Part shown: positions 19,299 through 28,819 of the stretch, in pieces
How the letters are laid out: each line of letters begins with the position of its first letter
How positions within the stretch are numbered: the stretch's first letter is position 1
Assembly: GCA_029432775.1 (NCBI GenBank)
Contig: JAROAZ010000003.1
Coordinates: 1 to 64,000, forward strand
Direction: 5' to 3'
Length of the DNA: 64,000 bases
Source: Pontiellaceae bacterium B12227
GTDB lineage: Bacteria > Verrucomicrobiota > Kiritimatiellia > Kiritimatiellales > Pontiellaceae
Position numbers and translations under genes: made by a program
The notes under the pieces: model-generated
What the model saw: only the letters and a program-made list of their open reading frames with translations
Told to the model about the DNA's origin: nothing
Databases searched by the model: none

Positions 19299-22294
19299 GC
19301 CGGTTCAGTTTTTTTGTGGTAACGCTGTTGGTTCTCGCGGCCCCGGTTTTTGCCCAGGTGGGTGGTATCCGTGGTGTGGTAATGGATCAGGACTTTGAAG
19401 TGCCGCTGTCCGGTGTGAAGGTGATGATTTCTGAAACTGGACAGGAAACCGTCACCGGGGATACGGGCAGCTACTATCTTGAGCAGGTGCAGCCGGGAGC
19501 CTACACGGTCATGTTCAGCAAAGGAGGGTATACGCGCTATACCCAGTCTCAGGTGGTGGTGACCCCCGGACAGCTGACCGAGGTGGAGGCCTCGCTGGCC
19601 GGAGAATACGAAGAGATGGACGAGTTGGTTGTCAAAGAAATCAATCTTGGCGGTGCTTCGGAAATCGGGTTGTTGAATTTACGTATGGAAAGTGCCGCCA
19701 TGATGGACTCGGTGGGGGCAGATCTGATGAGCAAGGCTGGGGCTTCGGATGCGGCGCAGGCCCTGGCTCTGGTTCCGGGCACCACCGTGCAGGATGGAAA
19801 ATATGCGGTCGTCCGCGGGTTGCCGGACCGTTATGTCAGTTCTCAAATGAACGGGGTTCGTCTGCCTTCGGCTGATCCGGATAAACGAGCGGTCCAGCTC
19901 GACCAGTTCCCGTCCGCCATGATCGAAAGTCTGCAGGTAACCAAAACCTTTACACCGGATCAGCAAGGTGATGCATCCGGAGGTGCGGTCAATGTCGTTT
20001 TGAAGGGAATTCCCGACGAGGCCTTTGTTCAGGCTAAAGTGGGTGTTGAGCTGAATTCCCAGGTCTATGCAGCCGGAGATGATTTTCTGACCTATAACGG
20101 GGGTGGAGTCGGTGCGCTGGGCAATCGGGCCAAAGACATTAAACCTCAGGAAATTGGAACCAGCTGGGATGGTGCGGTTGGGACTGCACGCGGTGATGCT
20201 CCGCTAAGTTATAAATGGGAGCTGGGTGCCGGTGGAAAATATCAATTTGATTCCGGCTTGAAGGTAGGCGCTTTGGCTTCGGCCTTCTATAAGCGTGATG
20301 CGGAATATGTTGAGGGAGCGGTTGATGATAAATGGTGGATTCCCGACACGACGACCGGTGTATTAGAGCCGCTGAAGGTGAATGAGCAGGATACGCCCTC
20401 GTTGACCTCATTGAATGATGTAACCTATGCATCGGAAGAAGTTCAGTGGGGCGGATTGGCTGCGGTTGGTGCAGAGACGGAAAATCATGCGCTTACGCTG
20501 TTGTATTCAATGACCCGTACCGCGACGGATACGGCCATTCTGCAGGAAGATACACGCGGTAAACATTTCTTTTACCCCGGCCATGATCCGAACGATCAGT
20601 CTTCTCCGGGTCATTATGAAGCCGGTTTGGAAGATTCCTTTCCTTACAAACGGTACCAGACCCTTGAATATGAAGAACGTACGGCGCAGACCCTCCAGTT
20701 GAATGGGGAACATACCATTTCAACGCCGGATTTCGGTTGGGATAATTTTCTGCTGTTCAAGCAGCCGGAGCTGGACTGGACGATAGCCCGCAGCTCATCC
20801 GAACTGGAGAGTCCGGATAAACGGTTATTCGGTTCGTGGTGGAGACCTGGCTATGTCGTGTCGGGAGCGCCGGGAGGATTCGGACGGCCTCCACGACCGG
20901 CCGTGACCAATGCTCCTGGATATTTTATGGCCAAACCCGGTGCCAACTTTTCGCAGGGTAACCTGCAGCGCATCTGGAAGACGGTGGAGGAGGACAGCAC
21001 GCAATATTTTGTGAATGGGCAGCTCCCGTTTGATCAGTGGACAGGGGATGAGGGCTATATCAAAGTCGGCTTGTTCAATGATGAAGTGTCGCGTTCTTCC
21101 GATCAGGATTCCTACGGGAATCTGGGCGAGAATGGAATCAGTTTTACGCCGGCTGAATTTTCTGAATACTGGACCGATGCCTGGCCCAATGAAGTGCATG
21201 TCATTAATGCCAGTGAGCTGGATGTTTCCTATGAAGGGAAACAGGATATCAGCGCCTGGTATTATATGGCTGAACTTCCGCTTTGGTCTCAGCTGAGTCT
21301 CATCGGTGGGGCACGTTTTGAACAGACCGATATTCAGACGATCATTTATCCGGAAGCAGATGTGAAGTGGTATCCGGAAGACAGCAGTTTTTCTGAAACC
21401 GATCTGAATCCCGGTGACGGCGACGTAAACTATAAACAAAATGATGTGCTGCCCTCCATCGGGTTTGAGTTGAGACCGGTGAACAAGATCATCATTCGCG
21501 GATCCTACAGCGAAACGGTGGCGCGCCAGACCTTCAAAGAACTTACGCCGGTGCTGCAGCAGGAATATCTGGGAGATGACGTATTTATTGGAAACCCGAA
21601 TCTCGGGATGAGTGCGTTGAAAAACTATGATATCCGCTTCGACTACAACCCTTATCCAGGCGGGTTGCTTTCCTTCTCGTGGTTCTACAAGGATATTGAA
21701 GATCCCATAGAATATCGCCAGCAGTTGTTTGGCACGTTTGTGGGTACAACAGCGATCAACTATCCGGAAGGAAAAATGGATGGGTTCGAAGTGGAACTTC
21801 GACAGGCGCTGGGAGAATGGTGGGATCCACTTGACGGATTAAGTGTGGGTGGAAATGTAACGATTATCAACTCCGAGGTAACGCTGCCCGAAAGTGAGCA
21901 GATGAACCTGGCCGGGATCAATGCGGCCCGCACCACGAGGAATATGCTGAATGCGCCGGAATATCTGTACAACCTGAATGCAACCTATTCGTTGAAACGT
22001 CTGGGGATGGAGCTGGGACTCTTTTACTCCGTTAAAGGGGATACGTTGGTAAATGGTGCCGGTATATCCAACGGTAACTATGTTCCTGATGTGTATGAAA
22101 AAGAGCGCGGGACGCTAAACTTTACCCTCTCGCAACGACTGGGTGATCACCTCAAAATTTCGTTCAAAGCGAAGAATCTGACCGATCCGAAAATTGAAGA
22201 AGTTTACCGTTCCGATTACCAGGCCGGGGATGTGGTGCGCTCATCGTATACCAAGGGTATTGACTACTCAGTTGACCTGACGGGCACTTGGTAA
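19295..22294 (+). CDS. TonB-dependent outer membrane receptor
   Basis: A 999-residue gated beta-barrel that would import a ligand across the outer membrane using energy from TonB. The start is GTG 19295, which overlaps the previous stop and begins a signal peptide (VSRFSFFVVTLLVLAAPVFAQ); a longer frame upstream is only out-of-frame extension. A carboxypeptidase-regulatory-like domain (about 25-110) precedes the plug (about 130-250), seen as ALALVPGTTVQDGKYAVVRG, PDRYVSSQMNGVRLPS and GGAVNVVLKG. The barrel ends in aromatic strands. The ligand cannot be told from sequence. The remaining TonB-system genes follow on the same strand. Confidence 0.93.
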   Translation: MSRFSFFVVTLLVLAAPVFAQVGGIRGVVMDQDFEVPLSGVKVMISETGQETVTGDTGSYYLEQVQPGAYTVMFSKGGYTRYTQSQVVVTPGQLTEVEASLAGEYEEMDELVVKEINLGGASEIGLLNLRMESAAMMDSVGADLMSKAGASDAAQALALVPGTTVQDGKYAVVRGLPDRYVSSQMNGVRLPSADPDKRAVQLDQFPSAMIESLQVTKTFTPDQQGDASGGAVNVVLKGIPDEAFVQAKVGVELNSQVYAAGDDFLTYNGGGVGALGNRAKDIKPQEIGTSWDGAVGTARGDAPLSYKWELGAGGKYQFDSGLKVGALASAFYKRDAEYVEGAVDDKWWIPDTTTGVLEPLKVNEQDTPSLTSLNDVTYASEEVQWGGLAAVGAETENHALTLLYSMTRTATDTAILQEDTRGKHFFYPGHDPNDQSSPGHYEAGLEDSFPYKRYQTLEYEERTAQTLQLNGEHTISTPDFGWDNFLLFKQPELDWTIARSSSELESPDKRLFGSWWRPGYVVSGAPGGFGRPPRPAVTNAPGYFMAKPGANFSQGNLQRIWKTVEEDSTQYFVNGQLPFDQWTGDEGYIKVGLFNDEVSRSSDQDSYGNLGENGISFTPAEFSEYWTDAWPNEVHVINASELDVSYEGKQDISAWYYMAELPLWSQLSLIGGARFEQTDIQTIIYPEADVKWYPEDSSFSETDLNPGDGDVNYKQNDVLPSIGFELRPVNKIIIRGSYSETVARQTFKELTPVLQQEYLGDDVFIGNPNLGMSALKNYDIRFDYNPYPGGLLSFSWFYKDIEDPIEYRQQLFGTFVGTTAINYPEGKMDGFEVELRQALGEWWDPLDGLSVGGNVTIINSEVTLPESEQMNLAGINAARTTRNMLNAPEYLYNLNATYSLKRLGMELGLFYSVKGDTLVNGAGISNGNYVPDVYEKERGTLNFTLSQRLGDHLKISFKAKNLTDPKIEEVYRSDYQAGDVVRSSYTKGIDYSVDLTGTW

Positions 22295-22361
22295 CACCCG
22301 TCTAACAATCCACTCATTTATTGAAAATATTTTGACAATAGAAATCAAGTCCGAGGTAAAC

Positions 22362-23111
22362 ATGAACAAACAACTGTTGATAATTTTAGCCATCTCCGGC
22401 GTCGCCATAAGGGCACAGGCGCAGGAGTTGGATCAGACCAAAGAGGCGCTCTCGAAATGGGTGGAAACCCGTAAGCTGGTCTCGGAAGAGAAACAGAAAT
22501 GGGAGCTGGAACGTGAAATTCTGGGTGACCGCATTGATCTCGTCCGTAATGAGCGCGATACACTGAACTCCAAAATTCATGAGACGCAGTCGCTGATTAC
22601 CGATGCCGACGGGAAACGTGAGGATCTGGTGAAGGAGAAAGATGCGCTTAAAAATGCATCGGCCACGCTTGTTAACCGGATCTATACACTGGAGCGCGAA
22701 GTTTTGGCACTGCTTCCGACGCTGCCTGATCCGGTTCAGGATCGAATCAAACCTCTAACCCAGCGCATCCCGAAAGAGCAGAAAACCGACCTCTCACTTT
22801 CGGAACGCTATCAGAACGTGATCGGCATCATCAACGACCTGAATAAGGGGGCCGGAGAAATCACCGTTATCAGCGAGGTCAAGAAGCTGTCCGACGGTTC
22901 AACCGCCGAAGTGCAGACCATGTATATCGGTTATGCCACCGGCTATTCCTGCAACAATAACGGCGATGTCGCCTTTGTTGGAGCCCCGGCTTCCAATGGC
23001 TGGAAATGGGAGCAGAACAACGCCATTGCCCAGACCGTTGCTGACTCCATTTCCATTTTGAAAAATGAAAAGATCGCGGCCTTCATGCCGCTGCCCGTAA
23101 GCATTGATTAA
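22362..23111 (+). CDS. DUF3450 periplasmic coiled-coil protein
   Basis: A 249-residue exported protein with a signal peptide (MNKQLLIILAISGVAIRAQA), a long coiled coil (about 25-120) and a C-terminal beta part (TMYIGYATGYSCNNNGDVAFV). This matches DUF3450, found beside TtpC/ExbB/ExbD/TonB genes, and probably part of that energising complex. The ATG at 22362 has a CGAGGTAAA site. The next gene starts 10 bp after its stop. Confidence 0.85.
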   Translation: MNKQLLIILAISGVAIRAQAQELDQTKEALSKWVETRKLVSEEKQKWELEREILGDRIDLVRNERDTLNSKIHETQSLITDADGKREDLVKEKDALKNASATLVNRIYTLEREVLALLPTLPDPVQDRIKPLTQRIPKEQKTDLSLSERYQNVIGIINDLNKGAGEITVISEVKKLSDGSTAEVQTMYIGYATGYSCNNNGDVAFVGAPASNGWKWEQNNAIAQTVADSISILKNEKIAAFMPLPVSID

Positions 23112-23121
23112 GGACCGAACA

Positions 23122-24594
23122 ATGAACGATTTAGGATTCTACTATACGCACCGAAGAAACGGCATTCAGCGCCGTGTTCTTTTCATTATCTCTATTCTGA
23201 TTGTGCTGGTTGAGTTTGTATTCGGTGAAAACCGGATTTCCATGGAAGACAAACTGGAGGCCAGTCTGGCCGAACTTTCCAATGTTCGGAAAACGATCTC
23301 CAAGGAGAAGCTTCCGATGGTGAAGGGATTAAACGCCCTGGAAGACGAAGTGATGGAAGTTCGTCTGGCGCATCAGAAGATCATGCGACAGCTCGACAGC
23401 CGGAACCTCGACCTGAATAACCTCCGTTCAGATATCAAAAGCCGCAAGGGCGAGAAAAACTATATCTCCAACCTGCTGGTTGAATACACCCGCAACTTTG
23501 AAACGCGGCTGCACATTGCCGAGCTGGATCAGTATGAAGGGGTGGTCAAAGAAGCAACGCTTGCGCCGGATAATACCAACTTGTCCGACGAAGCCATCTT
23601 TGTGAAACAGACCACGCTGGTCAGTGCATCCATCAAGCGCCTGCAGGACATCGTTGGCGGCAATGCCTTCAGCGGAACATCGGCCGGAGAAGATGGTCTG
23701 GTGAAGCAGGGGGATTTCCTTTTGATCGGTCCCGTTGCACTCTTTTCATCTGCAGACGGTGCGTTGGCCGGTATTGCCGAACAGCGTCTTGGTTCGCTGG
23801 AGCCGACCGTGTTGCCGTTTGCCAATCCGTTGAATGCTGGCCTGGTTAAAGCCACGGTGGCGGCCGGGAGCGGTAATTTTCCGTTCGATCCAAGCCTTGG
23901 AAACGCGCGTAAGATTGAAGAGACCCAGGAGACCTTCAAGGAGCATCTGGCCAAAGGTGGTAAGGTGGGCTATGTGATTGTCGGCATGTTTATTCTCTGC
24001 GTGCTGATCTCCATCTTCAAGTGGATCCAGCTGTCGCTCGTTCCCCGTGTATCTGAAAAGCGGGCCATGCCGGTGCTGAAAGCGGTGCTCGTGAACGACT
24101 ATGAAAAAGCCGCTGCCGAAATCAGCAGACTCAAGGGACCCACAGGAACCATGCTGACGGCGGGCATCGAGCACATCGAAGAGCCGAAGGATCTTATTGA
24201 AGAGGTCATGTATGAAGAGATGCTCACCACCCGCATGAGTGTCAACAAGTTCACCCCGTTCCTCGCGGTCTGTGCTTCAACGGCACCGCTGATGGGGCTG
24301 CTCGGTACCGTGACCGGTATCATCAACACCTTCAAAATGATCACGGTGTTTGGTTCGGGCGATGTGAAGACCCTCTCCGGCGGTATTTCCGAAGCGCTGG
24401 TGACCACGGAAATGGGGCTGGTCGTCGCGATCAGTGCCCTGGTCATGTATGCCTTCCTTTCCCGCAAAGCCAAAGCCATCACCGACCAGATGGAACAGGT
24501 GGCCATTCTCTTCATCAACCGCTCGGTCCGCTCGGTTGAAGAAGAACCGGAAGAAGAGGCCATAGTGGTTGCCGCCGAACCGGTCAGCGCTTAA
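23122..24594 (+). CDS. Long MotA/TolQ/ExbB proton-channel protein (TtpC-like)
   Basis: A 490-residue inner membrane protein. After an N-terminal membrane segment (VLFIISILIVLVEFVF) comes a periplasmic coiled-coil region of about 200 residues, then the ExbB/TolQ core with three helices (VGYVIVGMFILCVLISIF, STAPLMGLLGTVTGIINTF, MGLVVAISALVMYAFL). This layout is that of TtpC, an extra ExbB-like protein needed by Vibrio TonB2 systems. It would help harvest proton motive force for the receptor. The start is ATG 23122 with an AAGGA site. A standard ExbB follows directly. Confidence 0.9.
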   Translation: MNDLGFYYTHRRNGIQRRVLFIISILIVLVEFVFGENRISMEDKLEASLAELSNVRKTISKEKLPMVKGLNALEDEVMEVRLAHQKIMRQLDSRNLDLNNLRSDIKSRKGEKNYISNLLVEYTRNFETRLHIAELDQYEGVVKEATLAPDNTNLSDEAIFVKQTTLVSASIKRLQDIVGGNAFSGTSAGEDGLVKQGDFLLIGPVALFSSADGALAGIAEQRLGSLEPTVLPFANPLNAGLVKATVAAGSGNFPFDPSLGNARKIEETQETFKEHLAKGGKVGYVIVGMFILCVLISIFKWIQLSLVPRVSEKRAMPVLKAVLVNDYEKAAAEISRLKGPTGTMLTAGIEHIEEPKDLIEEVMYEEMLTTRMSVNKFTPFLAVCASTAPLMGLLGTVTGIINTFKMITVFGSGDVKTLSGGISEALVTTEMGLVVAISALVMYAFLSRKAKAITDQMEQVAILFINRSVRSVEEEPEEEAIVVAAEPVSA

Positions 24595-24616
24595 CCGCAT
24601 CATTGGAATTCAGCAA

Positions 24617-25243
24617 ATGGATTTAAGCTTACCGGAATTCTGGGAACAAACGCTGGCCATTTGGGGATCGGGCGGCTGGGCAATGTATGCGCTGGCGGCC
24701 GATGCATTCATCATCTTCTACATGGGCTTCAGCATCTTTTCGCGGATCCGCGCCAAGGGCTATCTCTACGTCTCTGAAAAGAAGATGAAGCGCTGGGTCA
24801 AACAACCGGAAACGGGGCGGGGCCCCGTCGGCCGGATGGTCCGCTTTGTGATGGGTGCGCGTGATCTGGATGAGATCGGCATTTTCTTTGACGAACTCAA
24901 CCAGACGGAGATTGCGCCGATCAACCGAGATCTGAAAGTGATGCAGACCTGCGTGAGCATTGCGCCGCTGATGGGACTGCTTGGAACGGTTACCGGCATG
25001 CTTTCCACGTTTGCCGCTTTGGCCGGTGGTTCGGGCGGCGACAAGACGATGGGCATGGTGGCCGGTGGTATTTCGGAAGCACTGATTACTACCGAGACCG
25101 GTTTGCTGATTGCGCTGCCCGGCCTCATTTTCCAGTACAAGCTGGCTCGGGAACATGCGCAGTACAAGGCATTCCTCGCACACCTCCAGACGGTCTGCTC
25201 GCAGAGGATTTACAAACAGAGTTTGAAAAAGGAAGCAGCATAG
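24617..25243 (+). CDS. exbB: ExbB/TolQ proton-channel protein
   Basis: A 208-residue MotA/TolQ/ExbB family protein with three membrane helices. Seen: GGWAMYALAADAFIIFYMGF near the N-terminus, then APLMGLLGTVTGMLSTF and ETGLLIALPGLIFQYKLA, the conserved pore helices. It forms the stator with ExbD and, probably, the TtpC-like protein. The start is ATG 24617, matching the family's N-terminus. A long hairpin separates it from exbD. Confidence 0.93.
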   Translation: MDLSLPEFWEQTLAIWGSGGWAMYALAADAFIIFYMGFSIFSRIRAKGYLYVSEKKMKRWVKQPETGRGPVGRMVRFVMGARDLDEIGIFFDELNQTEIAPINRDLKVMQTCVSIAPLMGLLGTVTGMLSTFAALAGGSGGDKTMGMVAGGISEALITTETGLLIALPGLIFQYKLAREHAQYKAFLAHLQTVCSQRIYKQSLKKEAA

Positions 25244-25250
25244 AATTTTT

Positions 25251-25360
25251 GAATCTTGATTTTAGATTGCTGATTTGCGGGTCTGCGACGCCTGTCAATT
25301 CAGAGATCAACACCGCTTGAGTTCCGGAAATCGGAAATTAGAAATCAGCAATCGTAAATC
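25251..25360. repeat. Long hairpin between exbB and exbD
   Basis: The left arm contains GATTGCTGATTTGCGG. The right arm CCGGAAATCGG...GAAATCAGCAATCGTAAATC pairs with it imperfectly. The 16-mer GATTGCTGATTTGCGG recurs exactly in the hairpin at 54391-54508, so the two are related copies. Confidence 0.7.
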
Positions 25361-25379
25361 ATTTTGCGGAGCAAAAAAT

Positions 25380-25790
25380 ATGGGACGTTTTACAAATAGC
25401 AATGACGACAGTTCAGAAGTGGCCGTGGATATTTCGCCGCTTATTGACTGCGTATTCATTCTTCTCATCTTCTTCATCGTGACGACCACCTTCGTGGAAG
25501 AAACCGGTGTTGAGGTGGATAAGCCTCAGGCCGCTTCTTCGGTGCAGTTGGAAAAGACCAGTATCATGATCGCCATCACGCAAAACGGCGAAATTGTATA
25601 TGGAGGTAACGAGATCGGTATTGCCGGAATTCGTCCACTGGTGAAGCGCATGATGCAGAAGGAAGAGGTGCCGGTCATCATCCAGGCCGACCAGAACGTC
25701 CTGTCCGGCCAGCTCGTTCGCGTGATCGACGAGGCGAAACTTGCCGGTGCCGTCAAGGTGAGCATTTCCACCCTTAAGAACCAGGGATAG
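25380..25790 (+). CDS. exbD: ExbD/TolR biopolymer transport protein
   Basis: A 136-residue protein with one N-terminal membrane helix. The proton-carrying Asp is D23 in VDISPLIDCVFILLIFF. The periplasmic domain (PVIIQADQNVLSGQLVRVID) matches ExbD/TolR. The start is ATG 25380 with a GGAG site; a longer frame would translate the upstream hairpin. TonB follows 6 bp later. Confidence 0.95.
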   Translation: MGRFTNSNDDSSEVAVDISPLIDCVFILLIFFIVTTTFVEETGVEVDKPQAASSVQLEKTSIMIAITQNGEIVYGGNEIGIAGIRPLVKRMMQKEEVPVIIQADQNVLSGQLVRVIDEAKLAGAVKVSISTLKNQG

Positions 25791-25796
25791 ACCGCT

Positions 25797-26453
25797 GTGC
25801 AGCCGTTCTCTAAATTTTTAAAACAACTGATTGCGCAATCGGCCAATGTTGCAATGGGTGCCGGCCTGACCTTTGCCTTCTTTATGCTGCTGCCGATCCT
25901 GCAGGTCATCACGTCGCCCCCGACGAAGGATCTAACGATCCGTTCGGTGGATGTCGCCAACGTTCCGCCCCCTCCACCGCCGCCGATGGAGGAAGATGAG
26001 CCGCCTGAACCCGAGCCACAGGAACCGCCGCCGCCGGCTGTGGATGCGGCACCGCTGGACCTTTCCCAACTCGAACTTGCGCTCAATCCGGGCAACGGGG
26101 GCTTCGGAGGCGGCGACTTTGCCATCAACCTGGATGGGGTCACCGGCAACAGCGATGAGGTGGATGCCATCTTCTCGCTCTCCGATCTCGATCAGAAGCC
26201 GCGCGTCGTCTATCAGCCCGCACCGATCTATCCGCCTGAACTGGCCCGCAAAGGCATGCAGGGCACGGTGTATGTTCTTTTTATTGTCGATAAAACTGGG
26301 CGGGCCCGGGATCTGAAAGTTCAGAAGTCGACCCACCCGTCTTTCAATAACCCGGCGCTGAAGGCGGTGAAGCAGTGGAAATTCGAACCGGGAAAACGCA
26401 AGGGCAAGCCCGTTCAGTTCCGGATGCGTGTACCGATCACGTTCCAGAAATAG
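25797..26453 (+). CDS. tonB: TonB energy-transducing protein
   Basis: A 218-residue TonB. From the N-terminus: a membrane helix (about 18-40), a Pro/Glu-rich spacer that spans the periplasm, and the C-terminal TonB domain (about 135-217), seen as YQPAPIYPPELARKGMQGTVYV and ALKAVKQWKFEPGKRKGKPV. It passes energy from ExbB/ExbD to the receptor. It uses a GTG start. Confidence 0.95.
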   Translation: MQPFSKFLKQLIAQSANVAMGAGLTFAFFMLLPILQVITSPPTKDLTIRSVDVANVPPPPPPPMEEDEPPEPEPQEPPPPAVDAAPLDLSQLELALNPGNGGFGGGDFAINLDGVTGNSDEVDAIFSLSDLDQKPRVVYQPAPIYPPELARKGMQGTVYVLFIVDKTGRARDLKVQKSTHPSFNNPALKAVKQWKFEPGKRKGKPVQFRMRVPITFQK

Positions 26454-26472
26454 GATGAATGAGAGATTTTTA

Positions 26473-26544
26473 GCCACGAAAAGGCGCAAAAATTCACAAA
26501 AAATACAGAGCTTCTGTTTTCGTGCTTCTTGTGTTCTTTGTGGC
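26473..26544. repeat. Long hairpin between tonB and the TPR gene
   Basis: The left arm GCCACGAAAAGGCGCAAAAA pairs with the right arm CTTCTTGTGTTCTTTGTGGC. It is the same word family as the hairpin at 14585-14658. Confidence 0.7.
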
Positions 26545-26561
26545 CAAAACAGGAAATAAAT

Positions 26562-28016
26562 ATGAAGAAGTTTAATGGAAATCGTAAAGTAATCAGCTTG
26601 GTGGCTCTGCTGGCTTTGGCGGGAGTCGTGTCCGCAAATGAAATGCAGGATCTCATCAATGCCCTTCCGGATATGGGAAACATCCGCAAGCCGCCGGATA
26701 AGATGATTAACACCAGGCCGAAGAAGATTCAGGATCTGAGTATCTGGGACGAGGAACTTTTCCAGAAACAGTTCCTCGCCAGCTATGGTGTTAACACCGA
26801 GATTGAACCGAAGCTGACGGCGGTTGAATATGAGCAGATGCAGAAGGTCCTCGATGCCATGTCGGAGGACGACGACTCTGCCAAGGCCGAAAAGCTGCTG
26901 CTGAAAAACTGCAAGGACTCCTCTTCCGCGACGTTCGAGTTCACCTTGGCCAATATCTACTTCCAGCAGGACAAGCTGGACGAGGCGCTGAAGTATTACG
27001 GCCGGGCCGTTGAACAGTTTCCAAACTTCCGCCGCGCTCATAAAAACGCCGGGCTGATTCATGTGCGCAACGGAAATTTTGAAAAAGCCCTGCCCTTCCT
27101 CACACGAACCATCGAGCTCGGCGGTCACACGTCCATCGCCTACGGTCTGCTCGGTTTTGCGTATGGCTCAACCGAAAATCATCTCTGTGCCGAGTCGGCC
27201 TATCGGCAGGCCATTCTGCTCGACCCGGAAACCATCGACTGGCAGCTCGGTCTGGCCCGCAGCTTTTTTAAACAACAGAAGTTTGGTGATGCGGTAAGTC
27301 TCTGCAATACGCTCATCAAAAAGAAGCCGGACAATGCCGATTTCTGGTTGCTGCAGGCCAATGCCTACCTAGGCTTGAAACAACCGATGCGTGCGGCCGA
27401 GAATTATGAATATGTAAATGCCATGGGCAAGTCGACTCCGGAAAGCATGACGATGCTGGGCGATATCTACGTCAATGAAGAGCGATGGGATATGGCTGCG
27501 GATTCATATCTCCGCTCCTATGAACTGGCCAATGGTGCCTACCCGGAAAAAGCACTGCGTGCGGCCAAAATTCTTGCCGCCCGCGGATCGTTGGAGCAGT
27601 CCATTCGCATGCTCAACCGCGTGGCGGAAAAGAAGTCCTCGCTGGATAAGGAAAATTTGAAGGAGCTTCTGAAACTGCAGGCTCGTGTAGCTGTGGCCGG
27701 TGGCGAAGGCGGGGAAGTCGTGACTATTCTCGAAGAAGTGGTTGAAGTAGATCCGCTCGATGGTGAAGCGCTCATTCTGTTGGCACAGCACTATGGCCGT
27801 AATGTTCCCGAGAAAGCGGTATTTTATTATGAACGGGCTGCCGGCATCGAAAAGCATGAAGCCGAAGCCAAGCTCTATCACGGTCAGCTGTTGGTGGGGC
27901 AGGCCAAATATACCGATGCCATTCCGCTGCTGCGCCGCGCGTATGAACTGAAGCCGCGTTCCGATATCGAAGATTACGTCAAACAGGTCGAACGCATCGC
28001 CAAGACGCGCGGCTGA
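26562..28016 (+). CDS. Exported TPR protein of the TonB system
   Basis: A 484-residue exported protein with a signal peptide (VISLVALLALAGVVSA) and many TPR units (FTLANIYFQQDKLDEALKYYGRAVEQFP, RAHKNAGLIHVRNGNFEKALPFLTRTIELG, YHGQLLVGQAKYTDAIPLLRRAYELKP). TPR proteins are the usual last member of TtpC-type TonB clusters, where they probably bind TonB or the receptor. The start is ATG 26562. Confidence 0.85.
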   Translation: MKKFNGNRKVISLVALLALAGVVSANEMQDLINALPDMGNIRKPPDKMINTRPKKIQDLSIWDEELFQKQFLASYGVNTEIEPKLTAVEYEQMQKVLDAMSEDDDSAKAEKLLLKNCKDSSSATFEFTLANIYFQQDKLDEALKYYGRAVEQFPNFRRAHKNAGLIHVRNGNFEKALPFLTRTIELGGHTSIAYGLLGFAYGSTENHLCAESAYRQAILLDPETIDWQLGLARSFFKQQKFGDAVSLCNTLIKKKPDNADFWLLQANAYLGLKQPMRAAENYEYVNAMGKSTPESMTMLGDIYVNEERWDMAADSYLRSYELANGAYPEKALRAAKILAARGSLEQSIRMLNRVAEKKSSLDKENLKELLKLQARVAVAGGEGGEVVTILEEVVEVDPLDGEALILLAQHYGRNVPEKAVFYYERAAGIEKHEAEAKLYHGQLLVGQAKYTDAIPLLRRAYELKPRSDIEDYVKQVERIAKTRG

Positions 28017-28035
28017 TCAGGAAGAAAGGTCATTC

Positions 28036-28731
28036 ATGATGCACAACGGAAAGTTACTATTGGTTGAAGATGATCTCGCAGTGCAGGAGCTGTTGCAGGT
28101 CAATCTTTCTAAAGACGGATGGGCGATTACCGCGGCGGATTCCGGGGAGACCGCCCTACTGAAAGTGGCAGAACTGGTACCGGACCTGATTGTGCTGGAC
28201 CTGATGCTTCCCGGAATGGACGGAAAACAGGTATGCAGGCAGGTGCGGCGATATCCTAAAACCAGTTTGATTCCGATCATCATGATGTCAGCCCTTTCGC
28301 AGGATGCGGACGTCGTGGCCGGATTTGAGATGGGGGCGGACGACTACGTTACGAAACCATTCAGCCTCGAGGTATTGCGGGCCCGTATACAGGCGGTGCT
28401 GCGTCGAAGCCGTGAGCGGCAGGAAGAATCGACGGAGGTTCCGGTTACGGTGCACAACCTGGTGATCGATCCCAAATGTCTGACCACCAAAGTAGATGGG
28501 GTGCCCGTCTCGCTGTCGCACGCGGATTTTCTGGTACTTCAAATGCTGGCCGCTGAGCCGGGCCGGGTATTTACACGGCGACAGATTATTGAGGTCGGGC
28601 ATGGCAAGGATGTCGATATTTCCGATCGCTCCGTTGATGTTCAGATCGTCGGGCTGCGCCGTAAAATCGGCGCTGCCGGGAAGTATATTGAAACCGTGCG
28701 GGGAGTCGGCTATCGCCTCAAGGAGATCTGA
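28036..28731 (+). CDS. OmpR/PhoB-family response regulator (orphan)
   Basis: A 231-residue two-component regulator. The receiver domain (1-120) has the acidic pair EDD, phospho-acceptor D55 (LIVLDLMLPGMDG) and the Lys in DDYVTKPF. The C-terminal winged helix (about 135-230) is of OmpR type (HADFLVLQMLAAEPGRVFTRRQ...VDVQIVGLRRKIG). No histidine kinase is encoded nearby. It follows the TPR gene after 19 bp and may be co-transcribed with the TonB cluster. Confidence 0.92.
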   Translation: MMHNGKLLLVEDDLAVQELLQVNLSKDGWAITAADSGETALLKVAELVPDLIVLDLMLPGMDGKQVCRQVRRYPKTSLIPIIMMSALSQDADVVAGFEMGADDYVTKPFSLEVLRARIQAVLRRSRERQEESTEVPVTVHNLVIDPKCLTTKVDGVPVSLSHADFLVLQMLAAEPGRVFTRRQIIEVGHGKDVDISDRSVDVQIVGLRRKIGAAGKYIETVRGVGYRLKEI

Positions 28732-28819
28732 GCGGCCTTGAATGCATAACTTATGCAGAAACAAGAAGAAGAGCTTAAAAAATGCTGAAATAAGATGTCT
28801 GATCTGCCAGCATGCGTTC

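Noticed and set aside
22332..22337. TTGACA as a -35 box before the DUF3450 gene
   Set aside because: Only 24 bp separate it from the start codon and no -10 box fits before the ribosome site; more likely the gene is read from upstream.
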